Shown here piece after piece: positions 1 through 11,999 of a DNA stretch of 64,000 bases. The stretch covers positions 45,306,591 to 45,370,590 of the forward strand of contig OZ022258.1 of the NCBI GenBank assembly GCA_963978905.1. The letters are read 5' to 3'. The DNA is from Trichostrongylus colubriformis (Eukaryota; Nematoda; Chromadorea; Rhabditida; Trichostrongylidae). The notes beneath the pieces are model-generated. The model did not search any database, was not told the origin of the DNA, and saw only the letters and a list, made by a program, of their open reading frames with translations. The translations under genes and the position numbers were made by a program. Within the stretch, counting starts at the first letter, position 1, and each line of letters starts with the position of its first letter.

Positions 1-130
1 TGCATTGGTACTACCGGAGGCAGGGCGTGGCTGCGCTCATAGGCAGTGAGGCAGAGTGGCACGTGCGGAGACGCAGAGACAATGCAGCCATGCCTCATCA
101 CCGGCACCGCAGGGTATGGAGGCGGCCTCA
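1..130. mobile_element. GC-rich short repeat, copy 1
   Basis: The GGCAGGGCGTGGCTGCG core followed by an arrangement of GAGGCAGAGTGGCAC, GACGCAGAGACAA and ACCGCAGGGTATGGAGGCGG recurs at 13566-13698 and 15333-15490. The 5' end of this copy is cut by, or lies near, the window edge. Confidence 0.6.
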
Positions 131-439
131 TACATATAAAATACCAGGGACATGTCCCACATGCATGTCTCTGTTTTTACATCAATAGTCACAATACTCT
201 GCTTGCAAATGACAAGGGGTCATTCATGACGGATGGGCACTCATTTTGGTTGCTCATTCTTGGATTTTTCGCCAAAAAGGAGGAGATTAACATCGATACC
301 GAGCTTTCGAAGGGCGAGCTGGGATATAGGAGAACAATTACAGCAGCTACTCATAGCTAACCTGTAGCTTCGTCGGATTTTATAAAATTTAACGACAACT
401 TTCAAGCTCAGCTTTTCAGATCGGAGCTGAGAATTCTAC

Positions 440-529
440 ATCTTTGACGGGACTGTGATGTTGGTGGAAGAACATGAAGATTTTACTCCTTTCTTTTCTT
501 CCTCGAGCTGTTCAAACACAACGAGAGCT
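440..529 (-). CDS. dop-3: Probable dopamine receptor exon 5 (third intracellular loop)
   Basis: An acceptor ending AAACAG at 530 gives an in-phase continuation of exon 4: RALVVFEQLEEEKKG followed by a serine/threonine-rich stretch. The frame stops soon after, so the donor must come first; the best visible one is GTAGAA after 440. Both splice sites are weaker than those of exons 1-4. Confidence 0.5.
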
Positions 530-3500
530 CTGTTTGAAATTTTCTGAATAACCGATTGCTGTTCTTACGGTCCGCTGCAGTAAACTGGGGTTGAAACTCA
601 TAACCCTTTTCTTAGGTGAGTGGAAAAGGAGTAGTGACACATACAGTCCATTTCACAGCCCTAGAAAGGGCGTGGCCTGAGTGGCGAGAGTGAGGATGTG
701 TGGCGGGGTGAGTGAGTTTGATACACTCTCACCCAAGTCCGTAGGCCACGCCCTATCAAGCACTCCGAAATGGATGTACCATAGCGGCTATACTGTACAC
801 AGACAACAGCATAAATGCCGAAATGCCACTACCAAAAGAGTCGTCAGGCCTTACCTTGCGCCCGCCTGCAGATGCTTCAGTCGACGTAATTTCGCAGCTT
901 TCTCCCGCTTCTTTAGAGCAATGAGAATTCGAATGTAGACGAATAGCACAAGAATACACGGGATCACAAATGAGATAATTGAGGAGCCGATTGAAAATTC
1001 AGCGTTGTAAAAACGGCACTCGTGCGGATTCGCGTCCGGCGGCCGAACGTTTACGCCTGAAGCAGAGATTTTTGCTGCAAGATAAATAACTCTGATACAA
1101 TTATGGAAAGAAATCTGAATGGGTTAATTAAGGATAAGATTTCTGACTATATGGCTCGTCCTAGAACACCATGCACTCGAAGGAAATGATGCAACTGGAT
1201 GCTTGGGGGCGATGCAGCCGTAATGAGGTTATTGGTCAGTGGATCGTCATCACAATCATAAATGCCTAGCAAAAGCTGAATCAACAGTTCAAAGAGATTG
1301 TCTACTGACATTCCATGAATCTAATTTCTCTCAAAATCCCCTCTGTGAACATTGCATGAACAGAAACACGAAGGTACCGAGAAATTTCCTTCATGAAACA
1401 CAGCAACTCATTCGTATTCGCGCTACACTTCCCAACACATCATTTGGTCAGCCGACAGCAGGGAGAGCGCGGTTCAAATTTTTGCGCCCAGTATTGATTC
1501 GCTTGATGCTCTGCGTCTTTGACCACGTGACTGTCGCCTCTTTATTCCTCGGCTCTCTATCGTCCAAACCCCTCGGACGCCCCACCCCCCTCCTGCCCAA
1601 CGACCGCCACTTTAGAGAGCTCTATTTCAATGAATTCTTGTATATGCGCGTGAAACTACGCATGCGGTCTTCAGTAAGTAAATAGAATTCGAGCATGTGA
1701 TTGACATAAGAACTTAAAGGATTCGACCACGGAAAAATTAGTTTTTAAGTTACCCTTATATTCATGTTGTATTTGCCTGATAAGGGCCGCATGCAAAGTT
1801 TCACGCAAAAAAAGTGTGAATCCGGTCAAGATACAGCACTACAAAGTCTTGGCCGGGTGGGCGGGGCATCCGAGCAAGTGCCCACCCTGTCATCCGCCAC
1901 GGTTGCAGACGCATTGTAGGAATAGAAAGTTACATAAATAGTCCTAGTCTCCGTTCCCAACCGTGGTGGACGGCGGGACGGGGCTCTTAGTCGGAGGCCC
2001 CACCCACCCGGCCGAGAATTTGGGGAGCTGTATCTAAGCCGAATTCTAACGTTTTCGCGTGAAACTTTTCATGCGACCCTGATTAGGCAAATACAAAATA
2101 AATACAAGGGTAACAAAGAAAGTCATTTTTTCCGTGAACGATTCCTTTGAATTTCGTGAAAATTCTTCTGATTAAAGAGTCCGAACTTTGCATTATTAGG
2201 AGATGGTCTGACCCAGCCATTTCATGGTAGAGCTGATACATTCGAAAAGGTACGGCTGAATGATTGGCTTATCTCTAAGGTTGGAATGTTCAAGAATGAG
2301 TAAATCTCTTATGTAGCTCATTTGTCGTATAAAATGAGTGCTGTTCTCTTTTAATCCGATTCTACACCAGATGAGTGGATTGCCAGAAAAAGGACTTTCC
2401 TGCCCTTGCTCCCTATTCGACCCCTGCACCATTTAATGCAACGCAGCTTCATCTGCGCATTTCCCTGACTGCTCTGTAAAGCTAAATAGTTCGCATCCAT
2501 CAGCCAAATTTCTCCCGATTATGCAAAACATTTTGCACTTTTGCCGAGGTCATACGATAATCAGATTTCCCATTTCATAGTGAATCAGCACGGAAGAAAA
2601 TCAAGAAAATTTTGAAAAAATTGGATGATTAACTTGGAAACATTTCAAAAACCCTTCTGTACAGAGAGATCGAAAGCATATTCTAAATGTTTACAAATTT
2701 CAAATTCGGAAAGTGGACATACCGAATACCATCGGACTGGCGACGAGCAGCGAAATCACCCACGTGGCGCCGATCATAGCGAATACTCGGCGTACGTTCT
2801 GCGACTGACGAGAGTACTGAATAGGACGGCTTACTGCTCGATATCTGAAATTGGAAAGCAGTTGAAAGAAAACATCTCCTTCACTAAGGATATTCTCGGA
2901 CTTTCAAAACGGACAAACCTATCAAAACTAATAATCGCAAGTAAAAGTATCGATGCGGTACTACAAGCCACATCGGATGCCATATAAATGTCGCACATTA
3001 GATTTCCAATATACCATTCACCTCGTTGTACCTGAAACTTCACTTCACTATAATTGGACTAATGGCTGCAGAATACCTGGGTGCTTAATTCCTAATTCTA
3101 TTTCAACTTTAAGTTTGTGACAGAACTGATGATTTCATTAATTGTATGATGCTGTCAGGTTATTATGAGCTCACAAGACAAATTTAGCGACTTTTCCGTG
3201 ATTTTTCGGAAGCTTTCCAAAAACGTCTGGTTTCCGCCTATGAAGAGGGCGCATCTCTACGAATGCGATAAAAATAACAATTTTTGAAGTGGTCTTTCAT
3301 TGCTCTTTTTCCATGAGTGTCTCCTATGCCTCACTGCAAAGGACGAGGTCATAAAAACCATTATTGCGGTGAAATAACTTTATCACTGCTACTCAATAAT
3401 ACTATTATTACTACTTTATTACGCTATTACTAACTATGTAGTGTATTTTTATTTTCTTTTTTCTTTCAAGCTGAACATTCACTTCTATGGGTTTTCAAGA

Positions 3501-6500
3501 AAAAAAATCTACCATTACAGATAAATATGAAAAGCAGAATTATTCTCCGGAATGAGGAGCTATTTTTTTTTGTATGAAAGATCGATTCTAAAAGGGAAAA
3601 ATCTCTCCACAACCAAACAAATTTTTTTGCCAATCCAAATGTGTAACAAACAATGTGAGGCTCCAAGAATTTTAATCTGGAAGATTCAAAAGATTCCACA
3701 AAATATTGCGAAAGAAATTCGAGCGAGCCTCTTTAAGCCTACAGCTGATAGGCTCAAGATTCGCAATATTTTGTGGAATCTTCTGAGTCTTTTGAAATAA
3801 AATTCTGAAGTCTCACATTGTTTTTTTACACATTTAGACTGGTATGAGGCTTTGGCACAGAACATTACTCAAAGATGTTTCGAAATGTGAAACGTTTCTA
3901 CTGGGCCGTATTTTAATAAAATTTGCTTAGTCTGACTTCCCTTCATTAGATGTTGTATTCAATCTTTATACCTCACCGCAGTAGAGGAAAGAATGATTTT
4001 GTTATTTATATGTAATAATTAACATTTTTAAAAAAAAAGCCTGTTGGCTGTAAGAACCATCAAAACATTTCGTTGGAGGCCCTCATAGGGCTTGAAATCT
4101 ATGTATTTCCAGCTTGATTACTGAACATCTAGATAAATAATAAATCAAGTCCTTTGTGAAATGAGCTGTGCACTTAACTTCTTCTAGGATTGTAGAAGCT
4201 AGTCGAATGCATAATTTTTTTACGCAGCGCCTTGTAGGAAACGCAACAGCGCATCTAAAGGGGGTGCCAAAAAAAAGTAATTTTGTCTCGTCCACCTTCA
4301 CCCCACTTTAGTCGAACTACAACAAATTCTGTCGAGGTATTCACATCCCAGATTCAAGAGCAGACCTCACTCTATTACTATACTCCGTGGCAGCCCTCTG
4401 CACGAGCAGGAACGGGAGCGCGGAAATAATGAACAAGATGAGTCACCTCAACTGGGCAAAATCCGAAATTTCGTCGCCCTCGTTCACAACCTTGCTGAGG
4501 TCCGTTCACTCTGGGTACCCAAGAGGATTCATACTGGGTGGTGTTCTTTAGGATCCCGTTTTTTCCGGGTTCCCAGCGCCCTTCGTTTCCAAGAGCCAAG
4601 ACGTGCACTTACCATTGAAACCCCTCCGGAGGCGGATTTGGGCATGAAAATGATACTTCGGATCATAGCAGCCTTGTCCAAGCAGCAGGAGCTCTGTGAC
4701 TTCCATGAACAGAAGGGCCAATCCTTAGGAAGCTTCCCACAAAAGACCTACCATGGAACCCGGCTCCACTGTTTTAAAGGGACCTTGATACCGTGGGTGC
4801 TCCGAAGCCCAACTGCGCCGCTCAAAGGTTCTATATTTTTATGAAAATGAAAGTAGTGAGTCTCAGCTTGTTCCTACTTTTAGAGGAACATTTCGGGAAT
4901 ATTTTGCACCAATACTTTCATTTCTTTCGTTCTTCTATGTTTTGTATAATTGAGAGATGTGAGCCAAGTGCAGAATTACTTTTTTTTTTGGCACCCCCTG
5001 TAGTTCCACGTGAATGGTAGAAGCATGAGCTTGAAAAAAAAGCAAAGGTGGCCTAGAATTGATGCCTGGATTCCAACCATTTACTATGCGCGTGCTAAGG
5101 CCGCCCCCCCCCCCCCCGAAGATGCTCCAATTTTGCACGATTGCATGATTGAAGTCTGTTTCTTGATGTACTCAAGAAGCCAGCGCATAATGAATTCCTG
5201 TGCTGCCACTGGCCATCAGGCATTTTTCCTTAATGTTTTACTGGTCCAAAGTTCTGTGTGTTCTTGGTGTGCTGCAGAAATTAGAAATTAGGTTTAGCAA
5301 TTATGAACTTTTAGCAGAGATGATTAGCCCAATGAAGAGCTCTGCCTGGTCTTTGAGCGCTGTAAATGATGGTCTCTGATTGCTATGCCATTTCATTTAC
5401 TTTTCCCCTCGCTATTTATCAGCAAGCTCTTTTACGTTTCTGTGAGTGATATAGCCTAGGAAGTATAAAGAATATCCGTTAGCTTCCTGTCCAAAAATGT
5501 CTTTTAAATATTAGATTAGGGAGGGTCGATTAGCTTATATGGAAACGAGAAATCAGCGATTGAAAAAAAGAATGGAATAAGATTTTGAACATATAATTTA
5601 CAGAGAAAGCCCTGCCAGAACTTTTAATGAAATATGGTACCCAAAAGTAAATTAAAAATGAAAAAAAGTTCTCAACCATTGTTCTCTGGGCATGCATGAC
5701 GTCCTACTCGCTTATGTTCATGGGATAACTGAAAATATAAGCTATCAATTCTGTGACCTTTAAAATATGGAGTTTCTACCCGTAACAACTATCATTTTGA
5801 AAATGATCAGTTTAGCATCAGAAAACCTTTGAGTTCGTACATCGGCTATTTGTCTTTGCTTTGATTTTCCGTATGCTGGCAGACATCCAAGAGATACACA
5901 TAAATTCATATAACGCCCTCCACCAATCTCTGCTTATCATTCTGACCAATCCCCTTCGCCTATTGGGTTCAATCCTCTATAGAGCCCTGCTGGATGAGGA
6001 TATTTGAAGTGTATAAAGAGTAAAGGTATGCAGGTAGACAAGTAGATGATTGGCTCAAGAAAATGGGTTTCGACCCCATAGATCGTATAAAAGACGAGAT
6101 ATTCGCTGCCGATTGAAGTCGCCGAAGTGAGTCATGTCTCGGCTCGGCCTCCCATAAGAATCATAGTGGTCTTGGAAATATAATCCCGGCGTGCTTGAGG
6201 TTTGCTGGCCTTATTTGTAGGTAGATACCAGGATACAAGGATTATCTACAGAAATGGACTTCTTTGTACCCCATCTCTCTCTTACCGCGAAAATTGAATA
6301 GGCCTTGTCAACTGAAACTAACGATTTCCATTCAAAATTAGTTTGTAAGTAGACAGCTTCATGACTAACGCAGCTTTCCCAGCATTCGAGAGCGTAACAA
6401 ATCTGGCACTGATCATCTCATCTCAGAACAAGTACCCCGACTCTACTGGGCGACGACGGAGCCCTGAAGGAAGGCGATACCCCTTCTCTCATCAATAGTT

Positions 6501-9500
6501 CGCTGCAATTTCCCAAACATTGGCTTCTAAAAAAGCAATCATTTTATTGCAACAGAAATCCACTACGTCAAACTGCAATCCATCTCCATTTCGTAGGATT
6601 TATACGACCCCCTCGATAAGAATGCTCCCTGGACGGCTACAACTGCCACTCAAACTGTTAACAACGCATGGGGTGATCTCCTCATGAAGGTTCGTGAAAA
6701 GTGTTCATTGAAGACCAAGGATAAGGCACAATGGAAATCGTTAAAAGGAAGAGGGGTGGTTGTCGACAGGGCATTCTGAGGTGTCGAGGAAAATAGCCGA
6801 AAAACTACGATCATCGTCTAGGAGGGCACAAACAAGACCCCCTTTGCGCCTCCAAGTTCTGCTCACACTTCCTAGCCCACTACCACGCAACGCTAAAAGG
6901 CAACTTGCACCACGCTTTTTCTCATTAAACGTATACTTCTCAGGAAACATTCGTTTCACCGAAGGAACATTCTAGAGGCACAAAGAATTCGCTTAGAAAT
7001 AATATACATAGGTTACAATCATAAGATCACTTCTACCAAAAACAATCGTGGATCATATCTGGCCTCTCCAGTTACAACCCCTCCGCCCACATAATCAGTG
7101 AGTATTAGTCACTCCCCCCCTCTTCGCAAATATCAAAGAAGCCTAAGTCAACACTCAAAAAATATCATTCACGGGCTTTTTCCTATTCGGTGGCTTAGCT
7201 ATAGTCCAGTACTTTGTGCCTGCTCCAACAACCCAATTTTCGAGTCGCCAGCGCCTCCACAAAATACCCCGTCTGGCGTCACCTGGCTGCGCTTCTTTGA
7301 TGTTTTTAACGGGTCGGAGAGCAAAGTATTCGACGTCACACTTCCGGTCAGAGCGCAGCACGAAGTGTTAAAGATTGGCACAAAATGGACGGGAAAAAAC
7401 CGCGCTATTCAGAGCTCTTGAGTTACAACATTTTCTCAGCTAATTCCTTAGTCATCAGCAATATTTCTCGGTACATAACTGAGGCACAAAATAAACCATA
7501 TGTTTTATAAAGTTGGTGAGAGGTAGTCAAAAAGAAGCCGAGTTATGAGCAAAAGCGTTAGCCTCGTAGAGGAATCGAACTTGCGCTTTATGCCTTTTGG
7601 GTATATGTATCGAAAAATATGCTGATATGCTGAATTTTTGAATGCACAGGAAAATATTTTTGTTCACAAAACTAATTTTATAGGCTGTAGTTCAAGCTAC
7701 ATCTTGAAATTACAGCAGCGTGTACTATAAATTATACCGCAGACACTACCGCTTCCTGAGCGACGTGATTTCAGTCATAGCTATTATTACAACTAAAAAT
7801 CATGTTCGAACACTCACAAGAGTTTTACTGCTCTCGTCTGTAACACGAGGGGCAAAGGGCGCAGTATAAACCTTTGGCGAAATACAAAATGTTAAGCCAC
7901 GCACTCAATTTCGGTGCAATATCATATAAGTGCTTAGGTACGTGTTTAACTTATTTCTCGGAGTCTTCGCCCCCAAGTGAATTGATATGCTCTATCATTT
8001 CCAATCATTAGCCAAAATCCAATTTGAGAAAAGATTATAGCAATACTGTAATTCAGTAAACAAGCAGTAAACACAACCCTATCAGACATCTTCCCTAAGT
8101 CCTCATACTTGGTCTGCACAAATTAATTGAGTCTAAAAGGGAAAAGCTTGATTAGCCAAGCTGCGAATCGATCTCTTAAACTAGCTAAAGGCCTCCCGCG
8201 CTAATATCAACTACACTAGCACGGCAATTCAACGACTTTTGCTACTTTTCCCTTTTTTCGACTGTTACCTGAAAATTTCCATAGGCTAATTGTATCCTAG
8301 CTGGACCATGGACTTATTAGGAGAGTTTTACTTTCATCTCTCTTAACTAAACGGTCATAATTACCTGAAGTCATTTGTTATATTTACTTCTAGTTCATAT
8401 TTAATTTTGGCCAAAAAGAACTGTGTATTGAACAATTGAGACGCGCGAAATTTGAGCCTCTAAAATCTTTCAGATTAAATTTTCTTCTGCTGCAGGCTGT
8501 AACATATTTTTAGAATACGAAAATACATTTATTATAGGTTCAAAACATTTCTGAAACAAAATTTTGAGTTTGTAGTCCCACTCCAGGGAAACTCATTTTT
8601 ATGTTTTCATTTTTCACTTGCAATAACCATGAACACAAGTAAAATATCACCCTTTTCGCCGTCTCCTTCGTTCTGCAACCCTAAGCTGCTCTTTGCTTTT
8701 ACTGAACAATTAAATTTTCCGCAAGAATTAGATTTTCGGATCGATTCATGACGATCTTTGTCTACAGCCCACCTACTACACATGTCGGTCTGAAAGCAAG
8801 GATCGCTCCCTATACACCAAGAAAGAGGGAAAAACGACGGGCGATCCAATTAGGATGTTTGGTGATTGTGCGCTACGCTACCATAATCGAATTTCATCTC
8901 GTTTCAGGTCGATTCTAATCGTTTTCAAGACAAATCACCAGTCAAATTGGATGGATTTGACGACCATACACAAATACCCACCATAAGCAAATATAAATAA
9001 ACCAATTCCAGTGGTTATCAAAACAATCCGCCTCGGAGACAAGAAACGACGATGACAATTCAATCGAGGATGTTTGTCTATTTGATATTTGCTATGCTAC
9101 CAGAACCAAATTTCATTTGTTCCGTTTCAGGTCGATTCTAATCATTTGCAAGACAAGTCAGCTGTCTGATGGCCGGCCTACACACACGCCATAAATACAC
9201 GAACATCCATGAACAAACAAATAAACCAATTCGAGTCACCAAAACAAGACGACGACGTGCTCCCGATGGTCCTAATCTTGGGATTCGGATAGGATGACAG
9301 GGTTTAACTCATCTGGCACGAAAAGAAAAATATGTCAAAGGCCAAACACATGAATGATAGAGCGGGGATGGCAAAAGAGCTAAACAATTGCAATGTCCTT
9401 GGCTAGTTCACCTCTTCCATGGTTGGTATGTGTGGGGTTTGACTTGAGGGATACTATAAGTGCGATTTGGGCCACAGTCTTTTAATAAGGATTTCGTGAT

Positions 9501-11221
9501 GTGATTTTTTGGTTGTAGTTTGTTTTTTCTTTATCAAACCCACTTGGTTTTGTGCTAGACTGTGTTCATTCACATTTTTATATGATATTGTTTTTTGTGC
9601 TTAACTGGTCCTTCGGTTTTATAGTACGTTAATTTGAAGCTTTTTTAAAATGTGTATTTGATAACGTGAGAAGTGCAAAGTTTGAGTCTTTAGAGTCTTT
9701 CGCAATAAATTTTGCAAGTCTCACATTGTTCAATACACATTTAGATCAACATGAGGCTGGGCAAGACAAAGCTCAAGAGGCTTTTTTGTTTGCTTATGCT
9801 ATTTTGCGCACTATTCCCAATAAAGTTATGGAGAAACGTTGTCTCAAAACTTCCGCGATTTCATTTTTGGTATGGACTTTCTTTTCCCTGATTTCTGAAT
9901 ATAGCGTGATCCATCTTCAGATAGACCGGTAAACAGAGGCACCACTTTTCGCTTGCGCGCTTTTTGGGATTGAACCTCCTGCCGGATGGCATTATATAGC
10001 GTGGCTTCAGGGTTCTTGTGGCATTGCAAGCCACTGCCTTCGATATCATGGTTACCCAAAGCCTTGTCGCCTCTAGGCTGGAGGTACGAAGGCATGAAAT
10101 GTGCCCTCCAAGCCAAGTGACTGATGCCCTGGCGTGGGTGACTGCGTGTTACCCGATACACAAAGACTGGTACATCTCAAAACAGTAGGAATGCGATATG
10201 CATGCGAAATAAACTATTCTGTGGAACTCGTCCATCAAAGAAAATATTTTTCTCAATACCACGGTGTTTAGGAGAACTGGTACCCTGGTAATCACGAGGT
10301 TGTAACGCCTGAATATCCTCCAGCAAAATCGCTCTGCGAAGCACACCATCCTCTTTGCATACCTTTGCATTTAAAAACTGTTTGAAACATGAATTGTTAT
10401 GTAAAGAGTCCTTGGTCACTTCGTTTTTATCAAAAAATATGACTACAGATTTTAGATCTCAGCAGATTTGAAAAGAATGATGTCCAAGAACAGTTTTCAG
10501 GACAGAACAGGATATTTCCTATAGCCGGGGAATAATCATCCTGCAGTGTATATTAGAAGAAAAAATAAAATGGTCATAAAGCTTGAGATTAAACTGGGGA
10601 CTGGAGTGCTTTAAGTTCCAAAAACAGTCGACCCTGAGCCATTACAGAGAGTGCGCAACAGAGTGCACCTTGATAGAAAGCGGTTTTTCAATTTTTGAAA
10701 AATGTTAGTATCTAGCCATCGATAGTGCCTAAGGATTCTTTCAAAGGCAAAAGCGAAAGTTAAAGGTTTCCGAGTTTTCTGGAAAGAAGTCTAACCCTTA
10801 CACGCCATCCAGTATCGGCCTAGACATATAGGTAAGTATAAAGCTATTCAGGAATTCATTATTTATGATTATTTATAATGTGACTATTAATTAAGAGCAG
10901 AACAGTTGCTGAATGACTCACATGTACATAGACTGCATAGGGCATAACGAATAATGCGACCAGTAAATCTGCCACAGCAAGTCCAAGAATGAGGAAATTG
11001 ATGGCGGTTTGGAGAGTTCGGTAACGTAGCACGGATATGATAACGAGTAAATTGCCCAGGATCGTGACCATCGGGATCACGATCAGCAATAGACCCGCAT
11101 GTTTGATTGGTGGTGGTCGATCGGAATACCACAGCGTGGTGGTGACTAGATGTGAATAGTTCTCGGTGATGGTTTCATTTGATTCAGCCGAGAACGACCA
11201 CGACCCGTTAGGGTCCATCGC
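440..11221 (-). CDS. dop-3: D2-like dopamine receptor gene, 5' part (five exons, TM1-TM5)
   Basis: Rhodopsin-family GPCR. Exons at 11221-10922, 3031-2919, 2844-2723 and 1056-855 join in phase; a probable fifth lies at 529-440. Seen in the joined protein: three N-glycosylation sequons (N4, N14, N20), TM1 with the conserved GN (55-56), TM2 with LAVAD (D84), extracellular Cys112, the amine-binding Asp119 in TM3, DRY at 136-138, Trp165 in TM4, second-loop Cys191, and three TM5 serines (202, 203, 206) ahead of Pro210. Those serines sit at the positions that bind the catechol in dopamine receptors. Family knowledge: D2-like receptors couple to Gi/o and act in neuronal membranes. A KKREKAAK stretch begins the third intracellular loop. 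TM6, TM7 and the C-terminus lie outside the window. The dop-3 name is from remembered similarity; dop-2 or another catecholamine receptor is the alternative. Confidence 0.85.
640..776. mobile_element. MITE with GGGCGTGGCC inverted repeats, copy 1
   Basis: Imperfect terminal inverted repeats: AAAGGGCGTGGCCT on the left and AGGCCACGCCCTATC on the right, then CACTCCGAAATGG. A second copy with the same right end is at 39018-39177. This copy lies in intron 4 of the receptor gene. Confidence 0.6.
855..1056 (-). CDS. dop-3: Dopamine receptor exon 4 (extracellular loop 2, TM5)
   Basis: The 202-bp exon begins after a CTTCAG acceptor and completes Gly178. It encodes VNVRPPDANPHECRFYN, then TM5 with serines 202, 203 and 206 and Pro210, and a basic stretch KKREKAAKLRR. 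The donor is GTAAGG with an AG/ split codon. Confidence 0.9.
1327..1713 (+). mobile_element. 350-bp repeat family ("GCGCGTGAAAC" element), copy 1
   Basis: Shares with 30767-31137, 41450-42744, 57895-58245 and 63650-64000 the blocks TCTCTCAAAATCCC, a CAGCxGACAGxGCGxxGTTCAAAT core, GACCACGTGACTGTCGCCTC, CGGACGCCCCACCC and the end TTCTTGTATATGCGCGTGAA. Its right end resembles that of the TTAA-flanked palindromic family. Confidence 0.7.
1718..2146. mobile_element. TTAA-flanked palindromic MITE, copy a
   Basis: The two halves are long inverted repeats: GCATGCAAAGTTTCACGC with CGGTCAAGATACAGC on the left, mirrored on the right as GCGTGAAACTTTTCATGCG. Ends are AGGATTCG and CGATTCCT, flanked by TTAA on the left and TTGA on the right. 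It lies in intron 3 of the receptor gene. Confidence 0.75.
2723..2844 (-). CDS. dop-3: Dopamine receptor exon 3 (DRY tail, intracellular loop 2, TM4)
   Basis: The 122-bp exon follows a 74-bp intron with a TTTCAG acceptor. It completes the DRY arginine and encodes YRAVSRPIQYSRQSQNVRR, typical of intracellular loop 2 in amine receptors, then TM4 with W165 and SPMVFG. The donor is GTATGT; the last codon (Gly) is split. Confidence 0.92.
2919..3031 (-). CDS. dop-3: Dopamine receptor exon 2 (TM3)
   Basis: The 113-bp exon lies between a TTTCAG acceptor and a GTTTGT donor. It encodes VQRGEWYIGN, then Cys112, Asp119 and the TM3 core up to the first base pair of the DRY arginine (codon split AG/A). 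Confidence 0.9.
3637..3835. mobile_element. Hairpin MITE with about 75-bp inverted repeats
   Basis: Left arm (3637-3711) runs AAATGTGTAACAAACAATGT to CACAAAATATTGCGA; right arm (3761-3835) runs TCGCAATATTTTGTGG to TTACACATTT. A 49-base loop separates them. A single-arm relative is at 9665-9765. Confidence 0.7.
4258..5000. mobile_element. Putative TA-flanked DNA transposon remnant
   Basis: Ends are AGGGGGTGCCAAAAAAAAG (left) and its inverted copy on the right (28 bp, near identical), each flanked by TA. Total length is about 743 bp. I find no recognisable transposase in either strand, so it is probably non-autonomous. Confidence 0.55.
5010..6740. other. Intronic stretch, nothing recognised
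   Basis: Contains a C14 homopolymer at 5104-5117 just upstream of this stretch's first 150 bases. No conserved frame, RNA gene or clear inverted repeat seen. Confidence 0.4.
6770..6865 (+). mobile_element. Fragment of the GTGTCGAGGA MITE family
   Basis: GGGCATTCTGAGGTGTCGAG then GAAAATAGCC parallels the left end of the copies at 19891, 25163 and 63074; the right end is not found. Confidence 0.45.
7535..7615 (-). repeat. tRNA-derived SINE B, copy 1 (diverged)
   Basis: On the minus strand GTTCGATTCCTCTACGAGG (a tRNA T-arm/B-box-like motif) is followed by GCTTTTGCTCATAACTCGG. The same order occurs at 44225-44315 and 53612-53700. Confidence 0.55.
8875..9250 (+). repeat. Two-copy tandem duplication, about 220 bp unit
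   Basis: GTTTCAGGTCGATTCTAATC and AATAAACCAATTC occur in the same order at 8905-9010 and again at 9126-9230. The units are diverged. Confidence 0.55.
9665..9765 (+). repeat. Single-arm relative of the 3637-3835 hairpin element
   Basis: TTTGCAAGTCTCACATTGTT and ACACATTTAGAT match the right arm of the hairpin element. Confidence 0.5.
10922..11221 (-). CDS. dop-3: Dopamine receptor exon 1 (N-terminus, TM1, TM2)
   Basis: The ATG chosen is at 11218, three bases after a TTTCAG acceptor (exon starts 11221), so this looks like a spliced or trans-spliced 5' end. An upstream ATG at 11236 lies inside the apparent acceptor tract and is less likely. The exon encodes 99 residues and ends after VYVH at a GTGAGT donor in phase 0. 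TM1 spans about residues 41-65 and TM2 about 73-95. Confidence 0.85.
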
Positions 11222-11399
11222 CTGAAATCTGAACACTCAGTAGAAAACGTAGAAAAAAAAAAGAAAGGAAAATGGGTCACGCAACGGAGAACTAGGTTTT
11301 AATAACGAAGAAGCGGTACAGTGCTGTACAGAGAAGGAGGGGGGGGGGGGACAAATGAATACCAAGTGGTAGCATGGCTTAATATGTCTTCAAGGTGGC

Positions 11400-11545
11400 T
11401 TAGATATCATATATGATTCTACAGAATTTAACGTTAATTTGATATGATTCTACAGAATATGATTCTATTATTTAACAGAATTCCAAGAATATACACAATA
11501 ATGATTCTACAGATTTTACTCGTATGATTCTCAAGAATTAAACGT
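11400..11545 (+). repeat. Diverged short tandem repeat
   Basis: The unit ATGATTCTACAGAATTTAA occurs about five times with differing spacing, some 170 bp upstream of receptor exon 1. Confidence 0.6.
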
Positions 11546-11999
11546 TGATAGAACGTTACTTTTACTGTTCAGAGCTCATGTAAAGTCAAATGACTGTCCA
11601 GAGGAAGAAGCGAGGCACAAAAAGAAACACAGAAAACTTTAGAAAAGAACTAGAAGTACCGGCACTGAACCATAGAGAGAGGTGTAAGGATAAATTACAA
11701 AAATCGCACTTTCTAAAGAACCTCTGGATGTTCGCTTTTGAAAAGCTCTAGACGCCATGGAGTGTTTCTTTTACGGAATGTAGGAGACATAAACTCTGTG
11801 CTGCAGCTCTCTGCCACTAGAGACTAGAACACAGACAGACCGAGACTCAGCTGGCTTTCCGCAGTGCGAAAAGTAACTATATCGTACATTATTGTGCTAT
11901 CTGACATTATAGTATCAGTTGCACAATCTGCTTGAGGTACAGTTCCTACAACGATTTAGATGTATACTAAACAGTTATGTGATTGAACCATGAATGAGA

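Larger units (their letters stand above)
3032..10921 (-). other. Intron 1 of the dopamine receptor gene, about 7.9 kb
   Basis: Contains the hairpin element at 3637-3835, a TA-flanked element at 4258-5000, a MITE fragment near 6776, a SINE at 7535 and a 220-bp tandem duplication at 8875-9250. I see no conserved coding exon. Minus-strand frames at 9844-10419 are open in pieces but resemble nothing I know. Confidence 0.6.

Noticed and set aside
4378..4608. Minus frame inside the TA-flanked element, checked as a transposase remnant
   Set aside because: No helix-turn-helix or catalytic motif of Tc1/mariner enzymes visible.
9844..10419. Overlapping minus frames in receptor intron 1
   Set aside because: Broken between frames, no splice support, no recognisable domain.
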